Of a DNA stretch of 64,000 nt, positions 36,478 to 45,141 are shown piece after piece (position 1 is the first letter of the stretch; each line of letters opens with the position of its first letter). The stretch is taken from positions 1 to 64,000 of the forward strand of contig JAIOOS010000008.1 of the NCBI GenBank assembly GCA_021414305.1, in the 5' to 3' direction. Source of the stretch: Burkholderiales bacterium. GTDB lineage: Bacteria > Pseudomonadota > Gammaproteobacteria > Burkholderiales > Burkholderiaceae_C. Position numbers and translations under genes: made by a program. The notes beneath the pieces were generated by a model that was not told where the DNA came from, ran no database searches, and saw only the letters and a list, made by a program, of their open reading frames with translations.

Positions 36478-38364
36478 ATGGCGATGACCGAGCCGTTGAC
36501 GCTGGAGCGACTGAACTCGGCCGACGAGGCGGGCTTCGTCGCCCTGCTCGACGGCATCTACGAGCACTCGCCGTGGATCGCCGCGCGGGCGGCGTCGCGG
36601 CGGCCCTTCGCCACCCTGGCGCAGCTCAAGCGCGCCCTGGTCGAAACGCTCGCCGAGGCGAGCCGCGAGGAGCGGCTGGCGCTGCTGCGCGCCCACCCCG
36701 AGCTGGCAGGCAAGGCGATGATCGCCAAGGCGATGACCGCCGAGTCGACGCACGAGCAGGGCAAGGCCGGGCTCACGCAGTGCACGGCCGCGGAGTTCGA
36801 GACCCTGCAGCGGCTCAACGCCGCCTACAACGAGAAGTTCGGTTTCCCGTTCATGCTCGCCGTGCGCGGCCCGCGCGGCGACGGCCTGGGCAAGCAGCAG
36901 ATCATCGCCACCTTCGCCCGCCGGCTCGAGAACCATCCCGACTTCGAGTTCGAGGAGGGGTTGCGCAACGTGCACCGCGTCGCCGAGCTGCGCCTCGACG
37001 ACCGCTTCGCCTGGGAGCCGGTGCTCGGCCGGCAGGCCTGGGACTGCGCCGAGCTGCTGGCGCAGCACTCCGACCCCGGCTTCGCCGAGAACGGCCAGCT
37101 CACCGTGACCTACCTCACCGACGCGCACCGCGCCTGCGCGGCGCAGCTCGTGCGCTGGATGAAGGAGTGCGGGTTCGACGAGGTGGAGATCGACGCGGTG
37201 GGGAATGTGGTCGGCGTGTACCGGGAAGACCCTCACCCCAGCCCTCTACCGCAAGCGGGAGAGGGGGGAACTCACCCTCGCCCCCGGCACGGGGGAGAGG
37301 GCCGGGGTGAGGGGGCTGCCGCCAAGCGCCTCCTCACCGGCTCGCATTTCGACACCGTGCGCAACGGCGGCAAGTACGACGGCCGGCTCGGCATCTTCGT
37401 GCCGCTGGTCTGCGTGCGCGAGCTGCACCGCGCCGGGCGGCGGCTGCCGTTCGCGATCGAGGTGGTCGGCTTCGCCGAGGAGGAGGGCCAGCGCTACAAG
37501 GCCACCTTCCTCGGCTCGGGCGCGCTGATCGGCAAGTTCGACTCGCGCTGGCTCGAGCAGGAAGACGCCGACGGCATCACCATGCGCGAGGCGATGCGCC
37601 ATGCCGGCCTGCCAGGCACCCCCAGGGCCATCGACAGGTTGAAGCGCAAGCCCGCCGATTACCTCGGCTTCGTCGAGGTCCACATCGAGCAGGGCCCGGT
37701 GCTCACCGATCTCGGCCTGCCGCTCGGCGTGGTCACCTCGATCAACGGCGGCGTGCGCTTCGCCGGCGAGGTGCGCGGCATGGCGAGCCACGCCGGCACC
37801 ACGCCCATGGCGATGCGCCGCGACGCCGCCGCGGCCGTTGCCGAGCTTGCGCTCTTCCTCGAGAAGCGCGCCGCCGAGGAGCCGAACCTGGTCGGCACCA
37901 TGGGCATGCTCGAGGTGCCGGGCGGCTCGACCAACGTCATCCCCGGCCGCTGCCGCTTCAGCCTCGACATCCGCGCCACCACCGACGCGGTGCGCGACGA
38001 TTGCGTCGCCGACGTGCTGGCCGAGCTGCACGACATCTGCCAAAAGCGCGGGGTTTCCGTCAGCGTCGAGGAGACGATGCGCGTCGCCGCCTCGCCGAGC
38101 GCGCCTGCCTGGCAAGCGCGCTGGGAACGCGCGGTCGCGGCCGCCGGCCTGCCGGTGCACCGCATGCCGAGCGGGGCCGGCCACGACGCGATGAAGCTCG
38201 GCGAGGCGATGCCGCAGGCGATGCTGTTCGTGCGCGGCGAGAACTCGGGCATCAGCCACAACCCGCTCGAGTCGTCGACCGCCGACGACATGCAGCTCGC
38301 GGTCGAGGCCTTCCTGCACCTGCTCGATCAGCTCGCGGCGGAAACCGGAGAGGCATCCGCATGA
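36478..38364 (+). CDS. UraD-AllC fusion: OHCU decarboxylase / allantoate amidohydrolase
   Basis: This is a 628-residue bifunctional protein. Residues about 1-175 are OHCU decarboxylase (HPELAGKAMIAKAMTAEST, AYNEKFGFPFMLAVRG, NVHRVAELRLDDRF), which makes S-allantoin. Residues about 180-628 are an M20 amidohydrolase of the allantoate/carbamoylase type with metal ligands in GSHFDTVRNGGKYDG, GFAEEEGQRY and HIEQGP. Residues about 251-279 are encoded by a REP-like palindrome and are not normal for either enzyme. The start ATG 36478 is five bases after the previous stop; ATG 36484 is an alternative. The stop overlaps the next gene (ATGA). Confidence 0.93.
   Translation: MAMTEPLTLERLNSADEAGFVALLDGIYEHSPWIAARAASRRPFATLAQLKRALVETLAEASREERLALLRAHPELAGKAMIAKAMTAESTHEQGKAGLTQCTAAEFETLQRLNAAYNEKFGFPFMLAVRGPRGDGLGKQQIIATFARRLENHPDFEFEEGLRNVHRVAELRLDDRFAWEPVLGRQAWDCAELLAQHSDPGFAENGQLTVTYLTDAHRACAAQLVRWMKECGFDEVEIDAVGNVVGVYREDPHPSPLPQAGEGGTHPRPRHGGEGRGEGAAAKRLLTGSHFDTVRNGGKYDGRLGIFVPLVCVRELHRAGRRLPFAIEVVGFAEEEGQRYKATFLGSGALIGKFDSRWLEQEDADGITMREAMRHAGLPGTPRAIDRLKRKPADYLGFVEVHIEQGPVLTDLGLPLGVVTSINGGVRFAGEVRGMASHAGTTPMAMRRDAAAAVAELALFLEKRAAEEPNLVGTMGMLEVPGGSTNVIPGRCRFSLDIRATTDAVRDDCVADVLAELHDICQKRGVSVSVEETMRVAASPSAPAWQARWERAVAAAGLPVHRMPSGAGHDAMKLGEAMPQAMLFVRGENSGISHNPLESSTADDMQLAVEAFLHLLDQLAAETGEASA
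37230..37313. repeat. REP-like palindromic element inserted in frame in the UraD-AllC gene
   Basis: The element is bounded by CCCTCACCCC (37230-37239) and GGGGTGAGGG (37304-37313). Inside are two hairpins, CCCTCTACCGC-AA-GCGGGAGAGGG and CCCTCGCCCCCG-GCA-CGGGGGAGAGGG. The 84 bp equal exactly 28 codons, so the frame is kept. This composition (PHPSPLPQAGEG when translated) matches a palindrome family widespread in intergenic DNA of proteobacteria. Confidence 0.85.
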
Positions 38365-39587
38365 TCAGCGACTACGCGAAGCTCGACCGCTGGATCGACG
38401 CCCACTTCGCCGAGGAAACTGCGTTCCTGCAGGAGCTGGTGCGGGTGCCGACCGACACCCCGCCCGGCGACAACGCGCCGCACGCGGTGCGCACCGCCGA
38501 CCTGCTCGCCGGCTTCGGCTTCGTCGCCGACCGCTATGCCGTGCCCGAGGCGATCGTCAAGGAGCACGGCCTCGCCTCGATCACCAACCTGGTCTTGCGC
38601 CGCCGCTACGGCGAGGGGCCGACGATCGCGCTCAACGCGCATGGCGACGTGGTGCCGCCCGGCGAAGGCTGGACGCACGATCCCTACGGCGGCACGATCG
38701 AAGCCGGCCGCCTCTACGGCCGCGCCGCCGCGGTGAGCAAGAGCGACTTCGCGACCTACACCTTCGCCGTGCGCGCGCTCGAGTCGCTGGGCCATGCGCT
38801 CAAGGGCGGGGTCGAGCTGCACTTCACCTACGACGAGGAGTTCGGCGGCGAGCTCGGCCCCGGCTGGCTGCTGAAGATGGGCCTGGTCAAGCCCGACCTG
38901 CTGATCGCCGCCGGCTTCAGCTACCAGGTGATCACCGCGCACAACGGCTGCCTGCAGCTCGAGGTGACGGTCCACGGCAAGATGGCGCACGCGGCGATTC
39001 CCACGACCGGCATCGACGCGCTGCAGGGAGCGAACGCGATCCTGAGCGCGCTGTACGCGCAGAACGAGATCTACCGCGGCGTCACCTCGGGCGTTGCCGG
39101 CATCACCCACCCCTACCTCAACGTCGGCACGATCGCCGGCGGCACCAACACCAACGTGGTTCCCGGCAAGGTGGTGCTCCGTCTCGACCGGCGGATGATC
39201 CCCGAGGAAGACCCGGTCGAGGTCGAGGCCCGGGTGCGCTGGGTGATCGAGGACGCGGCGGCGCGCGTGCCCGGCATCACGATCGAGATCAAGCGCCTGC
39301 TGCTGGCCCGCGCCCTGACGCCGCTGCCCGGCAACGCGCTGCTCGTCGCCGCCCTGCAGCGGCACGGCGAGGCGGTGTTCGGCGAGGCGATCCCGGTCTC
39401 GGGCACCCCCCTCTACACCGACGTGCGGCTCTACGGCGAGGCCGGCATCCCGGCGGCGATCTACGGCGCCGGGCCGCGCACGGTGCTCGAATCGAACGCC
39501 AAGCGCGCCGACGAATACCTCGTCCTCGACGACCTGCGCCGGGCCACCCAGGTGGTGGCCCGGACTTTGCTCGACCTTCTGGCCTGA
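38361..39587 (+). CDS. M20-family metallohydrolase (ArgE/DapE-like), unknown amide substrate
   Basis: The 408-residue cytosolic protein has M20 metal sites: ALNAHGDVVPPGEGW (His, Asp), DEEFGGELGPGW (Glu pair) and the dimerisation domain with NTNVVPGKVVLRLDRR. The middle signature GRLYGRAAAVSKSDF differs from the usual GRG(A/S)xDMKG pattern. It is coupled to the UraD-AllC fusion and precedes the ABC importer, so it may act on a ureide, carbamoyl or acyl-amino compound of the same pathway. The substrate is not evident from sequence. Confidence 0.88.
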   Translation: MISDYAKLDRWIDAHFAEETAFLQELVRVPTDTPPGDNAPHAVRTADLLAGFGFVADRYAVPEAIVKEHGLASITNLVLRRRYGEGPTIALNAHGDVVPPGEGWTHDPYGGTIEAGRLYGRAAAVSKSDFATYTFAVRALESLGHALKGGVELHFTYDEEFGGELGPGWLLKMGLVKPDLLIAAGFSYQVITAHNGCLQLEVTVHGKMAHAAIPTTGIDALQGANAILSALYAQNEIYRGVTSGVAGITHPYLNVGTIAGGTNTNVVPGKVVLRLDRRMIPEEDPVEVEARVRWVIEDAAARVPGITIEIKRLLLARALTPLPGNALLVAALQRHGEAVFGEAIPVSGTPLYTDVRLYGEAGIPAAIYGAGPRTVLESNAKRADEYLVLDDLRRATQVVARTLLDLLA

Positions 39588-39604
39588 CCTTTCCGGAGCC
39601 CTCG

Positions 39605-40654
39605 ATGACCCACCTCGCCCCGACCCGCCGCGCCCTGCTGGCCTTCCTCGGCGCCTGCGCCCTTGCCGCCGGCGCGGCGCCGGCGCTGGCCCAGGAAACC
39701 GCGATCAAGTTCCAGCTCGACTGGCGCTACGAGGGCCCGGCCTCGCTGTTCCTGGTGCCGCTGGCCAAGGGTTACTTCAAGGACGAGAAGCTCGCCGTCA
39801 CCGTCGACGCCGGCAACGGCTCGGGCGGCACCGTCACCCGGGTCGCCTCGGGCTCGTACGACATGGGCTTCGCCGACATGGCGGCGCTGATGGAGTTCCA
39901 GGCCAACAACCCGACCGCGCCGAACAAGCCGGTGGCGGTGATGATGGTCTACAACAACACGCCGGCCGCGGTGCTGGCGCTGAAGAAGTCGGGCATCAAG
40001 ACCCCCGCCGACCTGACCGGCAAGAAGATGGGCGCGCCGGTGTTCGACGCCGGCCGCAAGGCCTGGCCGATCTTCGCCAAGGCGAACTCGATCGGCAACG
40101 TCAACTGGACGGCGATGGACCCGACCCTGCGCGAGACCATGCTGGTGCGCGGCGACATCGACGCGATCACCGGCTTCTCGTTCACCTCGCTGCTCAACAT
40201 CGAGGCGCGCGGCGTCAAGGCCGAGGACGTGGTGGTGCTGCCCTATCCGAGCTACGGCGTGAAGATGTACGGCAACGCGATCATCGTCTCCGAGCAGTTC
40301 CTGGCGAAGAACCCGGAAGCGGTGAAGGCGTTCCTGCGCGCCTTCACCAAGGGCACCAAGGACGTGATCGCCGACCCGAAGGCGGCGATCGCCACGCTCA
40401 AGGCGCGCGACGGCATCATCAACGAGGAGCTCGAGCTGCGCCGCCTGAAGCTCGCGCTCGACGCCACCGTGCTCACCGCCGACGCCAAGGCCGAGGGCTT
40501 CGGCGAGGTGCGGGCGCCGCGTCTGAGCCTGATGGCGAGCCAGGTCTCGGATGCATTCGGCACCAAAGACCGGGTCAGCACCGCCGCGGTCTGGAGAGAC
40601 GGCTTCCTGCCCGCCGCCGCGGATCGCGACATCTTCAAGGCGGCGAAGAAGTGA
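39605..40654 (+). CDS. ABC transporter solute-binding protein (NMT1/SsuA-like)
   Basis: The 349-residue periplasmic binding protein has a signal peptide (ending PALAQE). The NMT1/THI5-like fold is indicated by KFQLDWRYEGPASLFLVPLA, KGYFKDEKLAVTVDAGNG and SYDMGFADMAALMEF. This group binds pyrimidines, nitrogen heterocycles and similar small molecules. With its ATPase and permease it is embedded in purine catabolism, so a purine or ureide ligand is likely, by inference. Confidence 0.92.
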   Translation: MTHLAPTRRALLAFLGACALAAGAAPALAQETAIKFQLDWRYEGPASLFLVPLAKGYFKDEKLAVTVDAGNGSGGTVTRVASGSYDMGFADMAALMEFQANNPTAPNKPVAVMMVYNNTPAAVLALKKSGIKTPADLTGKKMGAPVFDAGRKAWPIFAKANSIGNVNWTAMDPTLRETMLVRGDIDAITGFSFTSLLNIEARGVKAEDVVVLPYPSYGVKMYGNAIIVSEQFLAKNPEAVKAFLRAFTKGTKDVIADPKAAIATLKARDGIINEELELRRLKLALDATVLTADAKAEGFGEVRAPRLSLMASQVSDAFGTKDRVSTAAVWRDGFLPAAADRDIFKAAKK

Positions 40655-41490
40655 CCGAAGGGGCCAAGCCCTTCGTCGACTTCTCGCACGTCTGGCTCGC
40701 CTACAACGAGGAGCTGCTGGCCAAGGGCCAATTCGCGGTCGAAGACATCGACATGAAGATCGGCGTCGGCGAGTTCAGCGCCATCGTCGGTCCTTCGGGC
40801 TGCGGCAAGTCGACCTTCATGAAGCTCGCCACCGGCCTGCGCATGCCGTCGAAGGGTTCGATCCTGATCGACGGCCGCGAAGTCGCCGGCCCGCTCAAGA
40901 TCACCGGCATGGCGTTCCAGTCGTCGTCGCTGCTGCCCTGGCGGACGACGCTCGACAACGTGCTGCTGCCGCTCGAGATCGTCGAGCCGTACCGCTCGAG
41001 CTTTCGCACGAAGCGCGAGGAATACGCCGAGAAGGCGCGAAAGCTGCTGCAGAGCGTGGGCCTGGGCGGCTACGAGAACAAGTTCCCCTGGGAGCTTTCC
41101 GGCGGCATGCAGCAGCGCGCCTCGATCTGCCGCGCCCTGATCCACGAGCCGAAGATGCTGCTCCTCGACGAGCCCTTCGGCGCGCTCGACGCGTTCACCC
41201 GCGAGGAGCTCTGGTGCATCCTGCGCGACCTGTGGACGGCGCAGCGCTTCAACGTGATCCTCGTCACCCACGACCTGCGCGAGGCGGTGTTCCTCGCCGA
41301 CACGGTGTACGTGATGAGCCGCAGCCCCGGCCGGATGCTGGTGCGCCGCGAGATCGAGCTGCCTCGGCCGCGCCCGCTCGAGCTGACCTACACCAAGGAG
41401 TTCACCGACATCGTGCTCGAGTTGCGCGAGCACATCGGCGCGATTCGCAAGCCCTTGACGCCGAACGCGACGGTGGGGATCGCGCAATGA
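40651..41490 (+). CDS. ABC transporter ATP-binding protein
   Basis: The 279-residue ATPase has Walker A GPSGCGKST (about 50), Q-loop FQSSSLLPW, signature LSGGMQQRASICRAL, Walker B MLLLDEPFGALD and H-loop ILVTHDLREAV. It belongs to the nitrate/sulfonate/taurine (SsuB/TauB) ATPase group. The start is GTG 40651, overlapping the binding-protein stop by four bases; the stop overlaps the permease start. Confidence 0.95.
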   Translation: MTEGAKPFVDFSHVWLAYNEELLAKGQFAVEDIDMKIGVGEFSAIVGPSGCGKSTFMKLATGLRMPSKGSILIDGREVAGPLKITGMAFQSSSLLPWRTTLDNVLLPLEIVEPYRSSFRTKREEYAEKARKLLQSVGLGGYENKFPWELSGGMQQRASICRALIHEPKMLLLDEPFGALDAFTREELWCILRDLWTAQRFNVILVTHDLREAVFLADTVYVMSRSPGRMLVRREIELPRPRPLELTYTKEFTDIVLELREHIGAIRKPLTPNATVGIAQ

Positions 41491-42248
41491 CGCGCCGCGA
41501 CAAGGAACGCTATGCGCCCTGGCTGCTGCTGATCGCGACCCTGCTGCTCTGGGAGCTGATCTGCCGCGCCTTCACCGTCTCCGAGTTCATCTTCCCGAGC
41601 CCCTCGCGCATCGCCAACCAGCTCTGGGAGTTTCGCGGCGTCATCGCCGGCCACGCCTGGCGCACGTTCTGGGTGACGATGGTCGGCTTCGGCATCTCGA
41701 TCGTCGTCGGCACGCTGCTGGGCTTTCTGATCGGCAGCTCGCGCACCGCCTACGCGGCGATCTATCCGCTGATGACCGGCTTCAATGCCTTGCCGAAGGC
41801 GGCGTTCGTGCCGATCCTCGTCGTCTGGTTCGGCATCGGCGTCGGTCCGGCGGTGCTCACCGCCTTCCTGATCTCGTTCTTCCCGATCACGGTCAACATC
41901 GCCACCGGCCTGGCCACGCTCGAGCCCGAGCTCGAGGACGTGCTGCGCGTGCTCGGCGCCAAGCGCTGGGACGTGCTCGTCAAGGTCGGCCTGCCGCGCT
42001 CCATGCCCTACTTCTACGGCTCGCTCAAGGTGGCGATCACGCTCGCCTTCGTCGGCACCACGGTCTCGGAGATGACGGCGGCGAACGAAGGCATCGGCTA
42101 CCTGCTGATCTCGGCCGGCTCATCGATGCAGATGGGGCTGGCCTTCGCCGGGCTGGTGGTCATCGGCGCGATGGCGATGGGCATGTACGAGCTGTTCGCC
42201 GTGGTCGAGAAGCGCACCACCGGCTGGGCGCACCGGAGCGCCGCCTGA
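41487..42248 (+). CDS. ABC transporter permease (BPD type)
   Basis: The 253-residue membrane protein has about six membrane segments and the EAA-type loop LEPELEDVLRVLGAKRWDVL, followed by VGLPRSMPYFYGSLKVA. It works with the two preceding genes. Its stop shares a base with the next start, so the whole run from 39605 to 42775 is tightly coupled. Confidence 0.95.
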   Translation: MTRRDKERYAPWLLLIATLLLWELICRAFTVSEFIFPSPSRIANQLWEFRGVIAGHAWRTFWVTMVGFGISIVVGTLLGFLIGSSRTAYAAIYPLMTGFNALPKAAFVPILVVWFGIGVGPAVLTAFLISFFPITVNIATGLATLEPELEDVLRVLGAKRWDVLVKVGLPRSMPYFYGSLKVAITLAFVGTTVSEMTAANEGIGYLLISAGSSMQMGLAFAGLVVIGAMAMGMYELFAVVEKRTTGWAHRSAA

Positions 42249-42775
42249 TGGCCCGCGCCGCCGCGCCGGTGCCGCCGCCCGCGCCGCCGCGCACCGAGCC
42301 CACGGCCGAGCAGGTGCTCGGCCTCCTCGACCGCGCCCAGGCGCTCGCGCGCCGGGCGATGGACTCGGGCCACCATCCCTTCGGCGCGCTCCTCGTCGCC
42401 TCCGACCACACGACCGTGCTCATGGAGCAGGGCAACGTCGACAGCGTCAACCACGCCGAGGCCGTGCTCGCGCGCGACGCGGCGCGGCGCTATTCGCCGG
42501 CCGAGCTCTGGCCCTGCACCCTGGTCACCACCGTCGAGCCGTGCGCGATGTGCGCCGGCACGCAGTACTGGGCGAACATCGGCCGCGTCGTCTTCGGCAT
42601 CGAGGAGAAGGTGCTGCTCTCGCTCACCGGCGGCAACCCCGAGAACCCCACGCTCGACCTGCCCTGCCGGCACGTCTTCGCCCGCGGGCAGAAGGACGTG
42701 AGGGTGATCGGCCCGGTGGCGGCCGCGGCCGAGGCGATCACGGCCTTGCACCGGCGCTACTGGCGCTCGATGTAG
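42248..42775 (+). CDS. Nucleoside/guanine deaminase (cytidine deaminase-like fold)
   Basis: The 175-residue zinc deaminase has the two motifs VNHAEAVLARDAA (HAE) and TVEPCAMCAGT (PCxxC). Sequence style (HHPFGALLVA; WANIGRVVFGIEE) fits guanine deaminase and tRNA/nucleoside deaminases of the same clade. In this cluster a purine-base deaminase feeding xanthine into urate formation is the likely role. There is a 20-residue Pro/Ala-rich N-terminal tail. Confidence 0.9.
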   Translation: MARAAAPVPPPAPPRTEPTAEQVLGLLDRAQALARRAMDSGHHPFGALLVASDHTTVLMEQGNVDSVNHAEAVLARDAARRYSPAELWPCTLVTTVEPCAMCAGTQYWANIGRVVFGIEEKVLLSLTGGNPENPTLDLPCRHVFARGQKDVRVIGPVAAAAEAITALHRRYWRSM

Positions 42776-42790
42776 CGCGCCGCGCGACGG

Positions 42791-43339
42791 CTACAGCGCG
42801 CCAGCCAGCTCCTCGGCCGAGCCGACCGTGGCGAACGCGCCGTTCAGTCCGGCCAGGTAGGCGAGCTGCACGTTGGCGGCGTCGACGGTCGCCCCGCCGA
42901 ACTGGAGGTTGCGCGTGGCGCAGCCGTCGTGCGCCAGCGAGCACGAGAAGCCCAGGTCGGCCGCGGCGCGGACCGTGGTGTCGACGCACATGTGGGTCAT
43001 CATGCCGGCCACGACGAGGCTCTTCGCGTCGACGGCGCGCAGGTCCTGGAGCAGCGTGGTCTCGCGAAAGCTGTTCGGATGGTGCTTGGTCACCACGCGC
43101 TCGCCCTCGGCCGGCGCGACCGCCGGGTGGATCTTCGCGCCGGGCGTGCCGGGAAGGAAGAACGTGGCGCCGGGACGCAGGGCGATGTGCCGGATGTGGA
43201 ACACCGGCAGCGACCGCCCGCGAAAGGCCGCCAGCAGCGCCGCGGCACGCGAGACCGCCGCCTGCGCGCCGACGAGCTCCATCGTGCCGCCAGGAAAGTA
43301 GTCGTTCTGCAGGTCGATGAGGACGAGGGCGGTGGTCAT
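42791..43339 (-). CDS. Isochorismatase-family cysteine hydrolase
   Basis: The 182-residue hydrolase has the Asp-Lys-Cys triad: LVLIDLQNDYFPGG (Asp), RVVTKHHPNSF (Lys) and GMMTHMCVDTTVRAA (Cys). This family includes nicotinamidase, N-carbamoylsarcosine amidase and ureidoacrylate amidase. It is convergent with the deaminase and shares a leftward run with ridA and two VOC genes. A C-N hydrolase role in nitrogen salvage is plausible, but the substrate is unknown. Confidence 0.91.
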   Translation of the reverse strand: MTTALVLIDLQNDYFPGGTMELVGAQAAVSRAAALLAAFRGRSLPVFHIRHIALRPGATFFLPGTPGAKIHPAVAPAEGERVVTKHHPNSFRETTLLQDLRAVDAKSLVVAGMMTHMCVDTTVRAAADLGFSCSLAHDGCATRNLQFGGATVDAANVQLAYLAGLNGAFATVGSAEELAGAL

Positions 43340-43364
43340 GGCGGTTCGGTGGGGGCGGTCGAGA

Positions 43365-43838
43365 TCAACGGTTGCAGGCGGCGACGAGATCGAGCTCGAC
43401 CGTGGCGTTCTTCGGAAGCTGGGCGACGCCGACCGAGGTGCGGGTGTGCCGCCCGGCCTCGCCGAGAACGAAGTGCAGCAGCTCCGACGCACCGTCGGCC
43501 ACCTCGCTCTGCAGCGTGAAGCCGGGCGAAGACTGGGTGTACACCGTGACCCGGAGGATCCGGCGGACCAGATCGAGGGTGCCGAGCTCGCGCTGCAGCA
43601 GGGCCAGGGCCCGCATGGCGCAGACCTTGGCGGCGCGCTGCGCCTCGCCGAGCGACACCTGCTCGTCCACCCGTCCGGTCACGACGACCTCGGCGCCGAC
43701 GCGCGGCACCTGCCCGCTCACGTAGACGAGGTCGCCGTCGCGCAGCGCGGGGACGTAGTTGCCGCCGACCTTCAGCTCGCCGGCGAATGAGTAGCCCAGG
43801 GCCGCGGCGGCTTCCTGGAATCGGGCGTCGGCTGACAT
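43365..43838 (-). CDS. RidA/YjgF-family protein
   Basis: The 157-residue protein of the RidA superfamily shows DLVYVSGQVPRVGAEVVVTG and LPKNATVELDLVAACNR at the C-terminus. Family members hydrolyse reactive enamine/imine intermediates or act in ureide and pyrimidine pathways. The conserved imine-binding Arg of true RidA is not clearly present in the C-terminal part, so it may belong to another subfamily. Confidence 0.88.
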   Translation of the reverse strand: MSADARFQEAAAALGYSFAGELKVGGNYVPALRDGDLVYVSGQVPRVGAEVVVTGRVDEQVSLGEAQRAAKVCAMRALALLQRELGTLDLVRRILRVTVYTQSSPGFTLQSEVADGASELLHFVLGEAGRHTRTSVGVAQLPKNATVELDLVAACNR

Positions 43839-43843
43839 GGGAG

Positions 43844-44194
43844 CTACCTCGCGTACTTCGCCTGGTAGAGCTGCACCTTGAAATCGCCCGGCACCTTGAA
43901 GTAGGTGACGAAGCCGTAGCCGTGGTCCTCGACCTCCTGGGCGAATTCGACGCCGCGGCCTTTCAGCTCGGCGACGGTGGCGGCGATGTCGTCGCAGTAG
44001 AACGAGATGTCGGCCGTGCCCGACGCCGGCTTGCCGCCTTCGGTAGGGTGGACGCCGAGGTCGGCTTCGGGCGCGTCGAAGATCAGCCAGCCACCGCCGA
44101 CGTCTCTGCCCTTCAGGCCGAGCTTGTCGCGGAGGAAGGCGCGCAGCGCCTCGGCCTCGGCCGAATAGAACATCGCATGCATGCCACGGATCAT
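43844..44194 (-). CDS. VOC/glyoxalase-family protein
   Basis: The 116-residue protein has the paired beta-alpha-beta-beta-beta fold of the VOC superfamily (MIRGMHAMFYSAEAEALRAF, DISFYCDDIAATVAELKGRG, GFVTYFKVPGDFKVQLYQ). The metal-site pattern is partly visible (His near start, Gln near the end). The function is unknown. It precedes ridA with a 5-bp gap. Confidence 0.88.
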   Translation of the reverse strand: MIRGMHAMFYSAEAEALRAFLRDKLGLKGRDVGGGWLIFDAPEADLGVHPTEGGKPASGTADISFYCDDIAATVAELKGRGVEFAQEVEDHGYGFVTYFKVPGDFKVQLYQAKYAR

Positions 44195-44233
44195 GGTGTG
44201 CCTCCTTCGCCTTCAAGCCGCCGCCTGCCCACG

Positions 44234-44629
44234 CTAGCCGCGCGGCAGCGGCTGCAGGATGCTGACCCGGTTGCCTTCGCTGTCGGTGAACGACACGTAC
44301 TGGCCGACGCCGGGAATCGCCATCGGCTCGCCGAGGACCTCGCCGCCGGCGGCCTTCACCTTCGCCATCGCCGCCCGGACGTCGTCGACCGCGATCACGA
44401 CCGAAGGCACCTGCGCCGGCCAGTCGGGCTTCTTCGGAAAGAAGCCGCCGTTGATCGCGCCGATGCCGGTGGGCCGGCCGTCGCTGCCGCTCGGCGTGGT
44501 GGTGGCGAGCACGTAGTCGCCCATCTCGGCGCCCATGGGCTGCATCTGCCAGCCGAAGGCCTGCTCGTAGAAGCGCGCGAGGCGCGCCTTGTCGTCGAAA
44601 GGCATCTCGAAGTGAACGACCGGATTCAT
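44234..44629 (-). CDS. VOC/glyoxalase-family protein
   Basis: The 131-residue VOC-fold protein (VVHFEMPFDDKARLARFYEQ, PSVVIAVDDVRAAMAKVKAA, YVSFTDSEGNRVSILQPLP) resembles the hydroxylase-like class of bleomycin-resistance/dioxygenase superfamily proteins. GGAG lies 7 bases before ATG. The function is unknown. Confidence 0.9.
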   Translation of the reverse strand: MNPVVHFEMPFDDKARLARFYEQAFGWQMQPMGAEMGDYVLATTTPSGSDGRPTGIGAINGGFFPKKPDWPAQVPSVVIAVDDVRAAMAKVKAAGGEVLGEPMAIPGVGQYVSFTDSEGNRVSILQPLPRG

Positions 44630-44661
44630 CGCTTTTCTCCTGGTGAAGGGCCGCGGGCGGG

Positions 44662-45114
44662 TCAGAGTCCCACGCCGCGGGCCATGAGGCTCGCACACAG
44701 CGCCGCGGCGAGCAACAGCAGCAGTTCCACGCGCAAGGACAGCACGATCCGCCGGTACTCCTCGGCCGAGACGACGGGCGCCGCGCCCTGGCGCGTCTGC
44801 GCCCGCCACTTGATGAAGCGCAGCGTCGGATAGATCGACACCAGCCCGACCAGCACGAACAGCGCCATCTTGGCGTTGAAGACCGGATTGGCGAAGTAGA
44901 ACGCCTTGCCCTTCTCGAAGAACCAGACGCGCAGCAGGCCGACGACGACGAGCAGCATCGCGAACAGGCCGTACCAGCGGTCGCAGCGCTGGATGCGCCG
45001 CGCCTCGGCATGCGTGGGCGCAGGGCTCATCGTCTGCCATTCGAGGAACACCGTGGCGACGACGCCGAACACGGCAACGAAGTGGAGGAAGGCGAAGAAG
45101 GCGCTGGTGACCAT
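44662..45114 (-). CDS. DUF2214-family membrane protein
   Basis: The 150-residue protein has four hydrophobic segments (about 4-24, 42-62, 76-94, 122-144) and the conserved patterns FFAFLHFVAVFGVVATVFLE and LLVVVGLLRVWFFEKGKAFY of the DUF2214 family. GGAGCTGCG before the ATG at 45114 supports this start over an upstream ATG. The role is unknown. Confidence 0.87.
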   Translation of the reverse strand: MVTSAFFAFLHFVAVFGVVATVFLEWQTMSPAPTHAEARRIQRCDRWYGLFAMLLVVVGLLRVWFFEKGKAFYFANPVFNAKMALFVLVGLVSIYPTLRFIKWRAQTRQGAAPVVSAEEYRRIVLSLRVELLLLLAAALCASLMARGVGL

Positions 45115-45141
45115 CGCAGCTCCGGGCAACGGGAAGGACGC

